From Atopobiaceae bacterium (GTDB taxonomy: Bacteria; Actinomycetota; Coriobacteriia; Coriobacteriales; Atopobiaceae): a stretch of 20,585 bases of DNA. Of this stretch, positions 14,025 through 20,585 are shown piece by piece (position 1 is the first letter of the stretch; every line of letters begins with the position of its first letter). Location of the stretch: the NCBI GenBank assembly GCA_017510875.1, contig JAFWLX010000093.1, positions 1-20,585 on the forward strand, given 5' to 3'. Both the position numbers and the translations under genes were made by a program. The notes beneath the pieces were generated by a model, which saw only the letters and a program-made list of their open reading frames with translations, was not told the origin of the DNA and ran no database searches.

Positions 14025-16658
14025 ATGAAGCTCGCATTCTCTACCCTCGGTTGCCCCAGCTATGCGTGGACCGACATCTATCCCATGGCCAAGGACCTTG
14101 GCTTTGACGGCATCGAGATTCGCGGCATTCAGGGTCGCGCCTTCGCACCCAATACGCCGCCCTTCCAGCTTAACCGTCGCGATCGCACGCGTGTCCAGCT
14201 CGAGCGTTTGGGCCTAGAGATCCCTTGCTTCTCGTCCAACTGCGAACTGGCGGACGAGAGCCGTCGCGAAGACAACATCAACGAGGTCACACGCTACATC
14301 GAGCTGGCCAGCGACATGGGCACCCCTTATATACGCGTGCTGCTCTCGCGTGACATTCACCCTGTGGGTGGTGTGAACGACGACTACATCGTTGACCTTC
14401 TGCAAGACATTGGTGGCTTGGCTTCCATCTACGATGTTACCGTTCTGGTTGAGACAACCTCGGAGTATGCCGATACGGCACGTCTGGCCCGCGTGCTTGA
14501 CCGTGTGGGTATGGACAGTGTGGCCGCGCTGTGGGACCTGCATCATCCTTACCGCATGTACGGCGAGGCGCCCGAGCAAAGCGTGGCTAATTTGGGCAAG
14601 TACCTGCGCTATTGCCAGGTCAAAGACTCGGTGCAGGTGGGGGACCACTTTGAGTACCGCATGATGGGCGAGGGCGACCTGCCCTTGCACCAGATGTTTG
14701 ATGCCCTTGTGGCCTCGGGCTACGACGGCTACATGACCTTTGAGTGGGTCACCCGCTGGGCGCGTGACATTGCCGTGGGCGAGGCGGGCATCGTGTTCCC
14801 GCAGTTCCTCGAGTACATGCGCGATTACCTTGAGGGCGGTGCCGCTGAGCAAGAAACCGCCGAGCAGGTAGAGGTCGCCCGTCCCGAGCAGGCTGCCAAA
14901 GAGGCCATTGTGCTCCAGCACTCTCTTACCAATGATGGTACCTACCCCTGGCCCAAAGAGCACTTGGTCGACTACACCTTCCCGCAGGTGCTCGACCTTA
15001 TCTGCGAGCTGTATCCCGAGCAGTACGCTTTCCGCTACACCGAGCCCGACAGCTACTACAACCCCCAGCCCGACGCAACGGGCGAGTACTATGTGCGCAC
15101 CTACCCGCAGTTCCGCGATGACGTGGACGAGTTTGCTCGCGCACTGATAGCCATGGGTGTGCAACCGGGTGACAAGGTGGCCATCTGGGCCTCCAACGTG
15201 CCGCAGTGGTACCTCACCTTCTGGGCAGCTGTCAAGGTGGGCGCCATTCTTGTCACCGTCAACACCGGCTACAAGATTCACGAGCTTGAGTATCTGCTCA
15301 AGCAGTCCGACACGCATACGCTGGTGATGATCGACTCCTATAAGGGCACCAGCTACCTTGACATCATCGACGAGCTTGTCCCCGAGTTGGTGGGCGCCAA
15401 GGCAGGGGAGTGGCAAACCAAGAAGATGCCGTTCCTTAAGAACATCGTCACCATCGATGGCCCGCATCAGGGCTGCTACAGCTGGGGCGAGGCTCTTACG
15501 CTGGGCGATTCCGTTGACCAGAGCGAGGTTGACCGTCGCAGCGCCGCCATCGACAAGCATGACGTATGCAACATGCAGTACACCAGCGGCACTACGGGCT
15601 TCCCCAAGGGCGTCATGCTCACGCACTATAACGTGGTCAACAACGGTAAGGCCATCGGCGACTGCATGGACCTCTCTACCGGTGAGCGCATGATGATCCA
15701 GGTGCCCATGTTCCATTGCTTTGGCATGGTGCTGGCCATGACGGCGTCCATGACGCACGGCACCACCATGAGCCCCATCCCCATCTTTAGCCCGCGCAAG
15801 AGCCTGCACTGCATAACGCGCGAGAAGATTACCTGCTTCCATGGCGTGCCCACCATGTTCATTGCCATGATGAACACCCATCCCGCCTTTGAGGAGACCG
15901 ACTTTAGCCACATGCGCACGGGCATCATGGCCGGCAGTCCCTGCCCCATCGAGAAGATGCGCGAGGTGGTCGCAAAGATGCACATGCGTGACATCTGCAT
16001 CACCTATGGCCAGACCGAGGCAAGTCCCGCCACCACCATGAGCAAGACCACCGACACCCTCGAGCAGCGCGTGGCCACGGTGGGCCTGCCCATCTTTGGC
16101 GTCGAGTGCAAGATCATTGACCCTGAGACGGGCGTCGAGCTGGGCGATGACGAGCCGGGCGAGTTCTGCAGCCGCGGCTACAACACCATGAAGGGCTACT
16201 ACAAGATGCCCGAGGCAACCGCCGCCGCCATTGACGAGGACGGCTGGCTGCACTCTGGCGACATCCTGTTGCGCCAGCCCGACGGCTACTTCCGCGTGAC
16301 CGGCCGCGTAAAGGACATGATCATTCGTGGCGGCGAGAACGTGTACCCCAAAGAGATCGAGGACTTCCTGTACACCTTCCCCAAGACCAAGGACGTGCAG
16401 GTAATTGGTGTGCCGGACAAGGTCTACGGCGAGGTCGTGTTGGCCGAGATCATCCTTAAGGAGGGTGAGACAGCCACCGAGGAGGAGGTCAAGGACTTCT
16501 GCCGCGCCCGCGTGGCCAAGGAGAAGGTGCCCGAGTACGTGCGCTTTGTCGAGGGATTCCCCATGAACGAAGCCGGCAAGATCCAGAAGTACAAGATGCG
16601 CGAGGAGGCCGTGGAGCTGCTGGGCCTGCAGGAGGCCGCCAACATCGAGACCGCGTAG
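14025..16658 (+). CDS. Fusion: xylose-isomerase-like TIM barrel plus acyl-CoA ligase
   Basis: The 877-residue protein joins two enzymes. Residues 1-265 form an AP-endonuclease-2/sugar isomerase-epimerase TIM barrel, with likely metal ligands E143 (VLVETTS), D171 and H173/H174 (WDLHHP) and E240 (TFEWV). A Glu/Ala-rich linker (about 270-300) follows. Residues from about 310 are a FadD-like AMP-forming ligase with YTSGTTGFPKG (519-529), ITYGQTEAS, GWLHSGD, and K852 in AGKIQK as the adenylation lysine. Both halves look complete. The ATG at 14025 was chosen because family-like sequence (MKLAFSTLGCPSYAW) begins there; an upstream in-frame ATG at 13965 has no good ribosome site, while CGGAG stands about 11 bases before 14025. 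Substrates are unknown; the barrel might make or rearrange a hydroxy- or sugar-acid that the ligase activates. Confidence 0.9.
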   Translation: MKLAFSTLGCPSYAWTDIYPMAKDLGFDGIEIRGIQGRAFAPNTPPFQLNRRDRTRVQLERLGLEIPCFSSNCELADESRREDNINEVTRYIELASDMGTPYIRVLLSRDIHPVGGVNDDYIVDLLQDIGGLASIYDVTVLVETTSEYADTARLARVLDRVGMDSVAALWDLHHPYRMYGEAPEQSVANLGKYLRYCQVKDSVQVGDHFEYRMMGEGDLPLHQMFDALVASGYDGYMTFEWVTRWARDIAVGEAGIVFPQFLEYMRDYLEGGAAEQETAEQVEVARPEQAAKEAIVLQHSLTNDGTYPWPKEHLVDYTFPQVLDLICELYPEQYAFRYTEPDSYYNPQPDATGEYYVRTYPQFRDDVDEFARALIAMGVQPGDKVAIWASNVPQWYLTFWAAVKVGAILVTVNTGYKIHELEYLLKQSDTHTLVMIDSYKGTSYLDIIDELVPELVGAKAGEWQTKKMPFLKNIVTIDGPHQGCYSWGEALTLGDSVDQSEVDRRSAAIDKHDVCNMQYTSGTTGFPKGVMLTHYNVVNNGKAIGDCMDLSTGERMMIQVPMFHCFGMVLAMTASMTHGTTMSPIPIFSPRKSLHCITREKITCFHGVPTMFIAMMNTHPAFEETDFSHMRTGIMAGSPCPIEKMREVVAKMHMRDICITYGQTEASPATTMSKTTDTLEQRVATVGLPIFGVECKIIDPETGVELGDDEPGEFCSRGYNTMKGYYKMPEATAAAIDEDGWLHSGDILLRQPDGYFRVTGRVKDMIIRGGENVYPKEIEDFLYTFPKTKDVQVIGVPDKVYGEVVLAEIILKEGETATEEEVKDFCRARVAKEKVPEYVRFVEGFPMNEAGKIQKYKMREEAVELLGLQEAANIETA

Positions 16659-16723
16659 GCACATCGCGAGGCAACAATGGTATAAGCTGCTGATGACCGT
16701 CGTACCAAACGGGTGGGGGCTCT

Positions 16724-17456
16724 ATGTCCATTTCGCTCATACCGCCGCGCTTCAAGTGCCTCTCGGGCAGCGTGCTCAAGCTGCTGGCTGTTCTTGTCAT
16801 GCTGGTGGACCATAGCGCTTGCGCTATTCTCGCAGGACAGCGTGGCGGTCATCAGCCTGTTCGGCATCGAGCTGACCCGCTATAGGATTATGCGCGACAT
16901 CGGCCGCATGGCGTTTCCCATCTTTGCGTTCTTGCTGACCGAGGGCTTTGTGCATACCAGCGATAGGCGGCGCTACGGCGAGCGGCTGCTTGCGTTTGCG
17001 CTCATCTCCGAGATCCCCTGGAATCTTCTGCATGCGGGGACGATTTTCTACTTCGAGAGCCACAACGTATTCTTCACGCTGTTCATGGGCTATCTGGGGC
17101 TTTGTCTGCTCGAACGTCTGAAGGATGAGGATGCCCCTGCGGCGCGCCTCGCCGCAGGGGGACTGATCGCGCTCTTTGTTGTTGCCGTTGTGGGCAACGC
17201 GGACTATGGGCCGCGCGGTTTTGGGCTGGTGCTCGTGCTGTACCTCTTGCGCGGGCAGCCGGCGCCGCGGGCGGTGCTGGGGAGCTGCGTGCTGAACACC
17301 CCGCTGTTCGTGTCGTTGGCATACCTGCCCATAGGCATGTACAACGGACAGCGCGGCTTCGTGAAGGGCCCGGTGATTAAGCTGCTGTTCTATGCCATCT
17401 ATCCCGTGCATATGCTGGTGCTGTATTACGTCCGCCTGCGCACGCTGGGGTACTGA
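16724..17456 (+). pseudogene. TraX-family membrane protein, frameshifted
   Basis: TraX proteins are multi-helix membrane acetyltransferase-like proteins; F-plasmid TraX acetylates pilin. The normal N-terminus (LSGSVLKLLAVLVMLVDHSACAI) is read from the ATG at 16724. That frame stops at 16883-16885. The rest (FGIELTRYRIMRDIGRMAFPIF, ISEIPWNLLHAG, DYGPRGFGLVLVLYLL, IKLLFYAIYPVHMLVLYY) continues in another frame to 17456. Removing one base near 16818-16830 would join them into a protein of about 243 residues with roughly seven or eight membrane helices. The downstream frame has an ATG at 16713, but its first 40 residues do not look like TraX. Cause may be mutation, sequencing error or, less likely, programmed +1 frameshifting. 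A TATAAG at 16681-16686 may be its -10 box. Confidence 0.75.
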
Positions 17457-17461
17457 CGGCT

Positions 17462-17590
17462 GGTTTTGCATGCTCGCGGGGTACGAAGGGGAGTATCCCT
17501 TCTGTACTGCCGAAAAGAAAAGGGCCCAGCTTGTTGCCCGGGCGGCGGTACAGAAGGGATACTCCCCTTCGTATTCCGGCATGCAAAACC
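17462..17590. repeat. Large imperfect inverted repeat after traX
   Basis: A perfect 26-bp arm pair (17482-17507 and 17548-17573) continues inward by 5 bp with one G-T pair. Outward, after a short unequal bulge, a perfect 12-bp pair follows (17462-17473 and 17579-17590). The central loop of about 30 bases includes a GGGC/GCCC mini-stem. It starts 5 bp after the traX stop. Its sequence is unrelated to the other two repeat types in the window. It looks like a mobile or REP-type intergenic palindrome. Confidence 0.8.
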
Positions 17591-17594
17591 CGAA

Positions 17595-17631
17595 GCTTAT
17601 TCGGGCTCCGTTTTGCAGAACACGAATAAGC
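17595..17631. terminator. 9-bp hairpin downstream of traX
   Basis: GCTTATTCG (17595-17603) pairs perfectly with CGAATAAGC (17623-17631) across a 19-base loop. A short TTTT follows a few bases later. It could end the traX transcript, though the long loop makes it a weak candidate. Confidence 0.3.
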
Positions 17632-17740
17632 CCCAAGATTTTGTATGCTTGCGTTGTCCCTGATTAGCGAGGGTGGATGCGAGCGACCCTCCGCCGCATC
17701 GTTGCAAAGATAATAATGAATGCATGAGAGCCGTTCTCTG

Positions 17741-17768
17741 ATCCCTCTTTCGTGCTACGATGAGGGAT
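17741..17768 (+). promoter_or_regulatory. Possible operator upstream of the binding-protein gene
   Basis: ATCCCTC and GAGGGAT form a perfect 7+7 inverted repeat with a 14-base spacer, ending 22 bases before the start codon. TGCTACGAT between the arms resembles an extended -10 element. In the rest of the 334-bp gap before this gene only the inverted repeat, the traX hairpin and a GAGGGT/ACCCTC stem (17669-17691) are visible. Confidence 0.25.
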
Positions 17769-17790
17769 AAGCTCGTAGGGGGTGGAACGG

Positions 17791-18912
17791 ATGCTCGGTT
17801 GCTTGCACAAGGGAACGTCAGGGGGCAAAGGCAAGCCTCTGCTTGTCTTGGCTTTCGGGGCTTTCGTTGCCCTATTGTGCGGCATCCTCCTGAGCGGCGG
17901 AGCCGTGCTTGCGAGCGACAGCGCGCAAAGCAGTGCGCAGGAGGGTAAGGACGCGCAACACGCAAGCTCTGCGGTCAACTTTGAGCACGAGCTGGACGAC
18001 TACGTCCCCAAGAAGGACCATTACAACTTCTACCTCACCTACAAGATCGTGCACCCTTGGTGGGACGCGGTGGCGCTGGGCATGGAGGACGCCCAGCGGC
18101 AGTATCTGGCAAAGGGGATCACGGTCACGTACGAGTATCTTGCGCCCAAGGCGGTGTCCGCCGAGGACCAGATGCAGCGTCTTCTTGCTGCCGCAGAAGG
18201 GCCTTACGACGTGATAGGCGTCGACGTGGCTGACGAAGCGGTTATCACTCCCGTGCTGGACAGACTGGTGGATTCGGGGAAGAAGGTCCTGACCTTCTCT
18301 AGCTCGGATGCCGCCAAAGGCTGCAAGCGGATAGCGTACGTGGGGAACACCCACAACTACGAGGACGGAGCGCTGCTGACCGAAGCGCTGTGCAAGCGAC
18401 TCGACTACCAGGGCAAGGTTGCGATTCTGGTGGGCAGCGAGGGGGCGCCTTGCCACGAGGACCGTGCTCGGGGTGCGCGCGACACGATCGCACAGTACCA
18501 GGACATGGAGATCGTGGAGGTTGCTTACGACCAAGATTCCGTGGAACTTGCCTACGATCTGACCCAAGGGATTCTGGAGAAGTACGACGACCTGGCGGGT
18601 ATCGTGTGCTGCAACATGAGCAACCCCGTTGGCGCTGCACGTGCGGTTGTGGATGCGGGCCGAGAGGTGGTCATCGTGGGTATGGACCACGACCGCGAGG
18701 CCCTGCGCTACCTGCGCGAAGGGATTATCTACTGTCTAGGCGTGCAGGACTGCTACTCGATCGGCTTCGATACGATTCAGACAGCCGTGAAGGTTGCCGA
18801 TGGCGTGCAGCCGGGAACGCTGTATCCCGAAGCTGTTGACGAGAAGACAACCATCATCTACCAGGATGACGCGACCGACATGCTGGGGATGCTTTACGGA
18901 GAGATACGTTAG
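17791..18912 (+). CDS. Periplasmic sugar-binding-like protein (RbsB/Peripla_BP_4 type)
   Basis: The 373-residue protein has a Sec signal or anchor (hydrophobic 17-35, likely cleavage after A41 in AVLA-SD) and then a type I periplasmic-binding fold: HPWWDAVALGMEDA, YDVIGVDVADEAVITPVLDRL, IAYVGNTHNYEDG, IVCCNMSNPVGAARAV and VGMDHDREAL are the expected strand-loop elements. C30 is not in a good lipobox. The ATG at 17791 was chosen over a GTG at 17782 because a G-rich ribosome site sits about 8 bases before it. No transporter permease or ATPase lies beside it. Instead a diguanylate cyclase follows after 9 bp, so it probably senses a ligand and presents it to that receptor. Ligand is unknown. Confidence 0.87.
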   Translation: MLGCLHKGTSGGKGKPLLVLAFGAFVALLCGILLSGGAVLASDSAQSSAQEGKDAQHASSAVNFEHELDDYVPKKDHYNFYLTYKIVHPWWDAVALGMEDAQRQYLAKGITVTYEYLAPKAVSAEDQMQRLLAAAEGPYDVIGVDVADEAVITPVLDRLVDSGKKVLTFSSSDAAKGCKRIAYVGNTHNYEDGALLTEALCKRLDYQGKVAILVGSEGAPCHEDRARGARDTIAQYQDMEIVEVAYDQDSVELAYDLTQGILEKYDDLAGIVCCNMSNPVGAARAVVDAGREVVIVGMDHDREALRYLREGIIYCLGVQDCYSIGFDTIQTAVKVADGVQPGTLYPEAVDEKTTIIYQDDATDMLGMLYGEIR

Positions 18913-18921
18913 GTCGAGACC

Positions 18922-20457
18922 ATGCAGAAAAAACCAACGTTTCTTACCCAGATCATCATAGGTGCCTTGCTGGTCACGATCGTTATTGGCGCCACTTCGC
19001 TGTGGGTCACCTCGGGCGCGCGTTCGGCTGCAAATAAGGCAGCAAACAAGGTCACCGAATTCTACCTGCGGGAGTTTGCGGGTCGGCGGTCGCAGATGGT
19101 GTCAGCCGCCATAGACGAGGAATTCGAGCACATGAGACGAGCGCTCCAGCTTGTCGAGCCCGCCGACCTTGCCTCGCAGGATGCATTGCGCGCCTTTATC
19201 GGCAAGGTCGAGACCGCCTATGGCACCAACCAGTTTGCGATTGTCGACGAGGATGACGTGGTCTATGCACGATACGCTACGTATAGCGGTGGCAGCAGAT
19301 ACGACTTCCTCTCGAACGGTGCTCTCGATGGTGGCGATGTAATCAGTGCGACCAACCTGTATGGTGCGAACAAGCAGGTGTGCCTGGCGATACCCGTATC
19401 GGGTTTGACGTTTCTGGGAAAAGACCTCAAGGCATGCTTCGTGCAAGTTGACATCGAGAGCGTCATTCGGGGCCTTGCGCTCGATGCCGAGGAGAACAAG
19501 ACATCCTTTGGCCTGTACTACCGCAACGGAGAGAACCTCACGAACCTGGACTTTGGTCCTATCGGGGCAAGCGAGAACCTCTTGGATGCGTTGCGTGACG
19601 TGCTGGATGTGAGTACGTGGAACGACCTGAGCAAGAGCTTCTACGATGGCAAGCAGGATGGAATCGAGTTCAGCTACGGTGGCGTGCGGCAGACGCTCTA
19701 TTTTGCCCCGGTTCCCGAGACGAACTGGGTGCTCACAGCCTTGGTGTCCGACGATCTGATTCAGGACCAGATGCGCAGCGTCGGCGACGAGATGATCATG
19801 CGCAGTACGATACAGATCCTGGTGACGGGGTTGGCTTTGCTCGCGTATTTCGGTGCCATCGTCATCAAGACTCGCAAGACGTCCGAGGCCATGCTCGCAA
19901 TCGAGCGGCAGAATACCAAAGTTGCAGGTGAGCGCGCCGAAAAGAGCGAGCAGGCACTCAGCGAGGTCAAACAGATTGCCTATACGGATGCGCTTACGGG
20001 GGTCAAGAGCAAGTTCGCCTATACCGAGAAGGAGGCCGAGCTGGACCAGGCGATCCGAGAGGGAAGCGTTTCCGACCTTGCGGTGGTCGTGTGCGACGTC
20101 AACGGCCTCAAATATGTCAACGATACGTATGGACATGCAGCAGGCGACGAGTACTTGTGTGCGGCCTGCAAGTTGATCTGCGAGATGTACGACCACAGCC
20201 CGGTCTATAGGATTGGCGGCGACGAGTTCGTGATCCTGGTGCAAGGAGACGACTACGAGCGGCGCGAGCAGATTTTCGCCGAATTCAACAAGCGTGTTGA
20301 GGAGAACATCGCGCAGGGGCGTGCCGTGGTTTCGGCAGGAATGGCCGATTTCGAGCCTCATGACGAGCAACTCTACGTGGTGTTCCATCGTGCTGACCAG
20401 CGCATGTACGAGCGAAAGGCGCGGCTCAAGGAACTCGGTGCCCGCGTGCGGGATTGA
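18922..20457 (+). CDS. Membrane diguanylate cyclase (dCACHE-GGDEF)
   Basis: The 511-residue protein has a first membrane helix at about 9-30, an extracellular dCACHE-like sensor (about 35-290, ending in FAPVPETNWVLTALV), a second helix at about 297-316, a short coiled coil and a GGDEF domain (about 350-505). DALTGVKSKFAY, CDVNGLKYVNDTYGHAAGDE and RIGGDEF (430-436) are intact, so it should make c-di-GMP from two GTP. The inhibitory RxxD site normally placed just before GGDEF is absent. It starts 9 bp after the binding-protein stop and is very likely co-transcribed with it. The cyclase may read that protein's ligand state through the dCACHE domain. No EAL or HD-GYP phosphodiesterase is in the window. 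Confidence 0.92.
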   Translation: MQKKPTFLTQIIIGALLVTIVIGATSLWVTSGARSAANKAANKVTEFYLREFAGRRSQMVSAAIDEEFEHMRRALQLVEPADLASQDALRAFIGKVETAYGTNQFAIVDEDDVVYARYATYSGGSRYDFLSNGALDGGDVISATNLYGANKQVCLAIPVSGLTFLGKDLKACFVQVDIESVIRGLALDAEENKTSFGLYYRNGENLTNLDFGPIGASENLLDALRDVLDVSTWNDLSKSFYDGKQDGIEFSYGGVRQTLYFAPVPETNWVLTALVSDDLIQDQMRSVGDEMIMRSTIQILVTGLALLAYFGAIVIKTRKTSEAMLAIERQNTKVAGERAEKSEQALSEVKQIAYTDALTGVKSKFAYTEKEAELDQAIREGSVSDLAVVVCDVNGLKYVNDTYGHAAGDEYLCAACKLICEMYDHSPVYRIGGDEFVILVQGDDYERREQIFAEFNKRVEENIAQGRAVVSAGMADFEPHDEQLYVVFHRADQRMYERKARLKELGARVRD

Positions 20458-20474
20458 GGAACGGCGAGTGTCCA

Positions 20475-20496
20475 TATTGGCCCCGACTGGCCAATA
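20475..20496. terminator. 8-bp hairpin after the diguanylate cyclase
   Basis: TATTGGCC (20475-20482) pairs with GGCCAATA (20489-20496) around a six-base loop, 17 bases after the stop codon. There is no T-run, so termination is uncertain. From here to the window end no recognisable gene is seen. Confidence 0.4.
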
Positions 20497-20585
20497 GTTG
20501 AAAACGTCTGCGACGGGGATGGCAATGCTATTCATAGTACAGAAGAAGGGGGGGCACGCTTGACGAGATCAAGGAGTTTGCCGCC

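Noticed and set aside
14214..16664. 816-codon open frame antisense to the fusion gene
   Set aside because: It is a mirror of high-GC codon bias on the opposite strand. The sense frame has clear catalytic motifs and the antisense product is low-complexity His/Leu/Gly/Val-rich.
16800..16850. Programmed +1 frameshift in traX
   Set aside because: No slippery codon pair, in-frame early stop at the shift point or stimulatory structure was recognised. Mutation or sequence error is simpler.
1..20585. CRISPR array, prophage, integron or complete insertion sequence
   Set aside because: No regularly spaced direct repeats, cas genes, phage structural genes, integrase or transposase were found. The repeats present are isolated palindromes.

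Overview
The window comes from a GC-rich, probably anaerobic bacterium. The best guess is a gut or oral member of the class Coriobacteriia (Actinomycetota). The guess rests on high-GC coding sequence, good AGGAGG-type ribosome sites, a four-subunit 2-oxoacid:ferredoxin oxidoreductase, an XRE-cupin regulator paired with an acyl-CoA ligase, and membrane TIR/beta-propeller and GGDEF proteins. It is an inference from gene content; there is no rRNA in the window to confirm it.

Layout. At 1-2200 a HerA/YjgR-like ATPase reads leftward. A REP-like inverted repeat lies just after its stop codon, and a roughly 300-bp fold-back element with two perfect 66-bp arms lies upstream of it. At 2200-4750 an XRE-cupin regulator is followed by an AMP-forming acyl-CoA ligase. 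At 4800-5760 is a serine O-acetyltransferase. At 5809-9114, on the minus strand, is a 1101-residue protein with a zinc ribbon, a TIR domain, one membrane helix and a beta-propeller-like region. At 9243-12963 a P-loop ATPase precedes korD-korA-korB-korC. A second REP-like repeat then separates korC from a very small leftward MscS-type channel. At 13770-16658 a promoter, a 13-codon leucine-rich leader ORF and a folded leader precede an 877-residue fusion of a xylose-isomerase-like TIM barrel and an acyl-CoA ligase. At 16724-17456 is a TraX-family membrane protein broken by a frameshift, followed by another large inverted repeat. At 17791-20457 a periplasmic sugar-binding-like protein and a dCACHE-GGDEF diguanylate cyclase form a two-gene unit.

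How it may work together. The two acyl-CoA ligases and the Kor complex suggest anaerobic carboxylic-acid metabolism. Ligases make acyl-CoA from free acids, and the Kor complex interconverts acyl-CoA plus CO2 and reduced ferredoxin with 2-oxoacids. The binding protein and cyclase look like a sensory pair linking an external ligand to c-di-GMP. The TIR/propeller protein is a membrane-anchored sensor or effector of unknown trigger.

The most unusual items are the TIM-barrel/ligase fusion with its leader peptide, the TIR/propeller protein, the 66-bp-arm fold-back, the pair of REP-like repeats placed right after stop codons, and the frameshifted traX.
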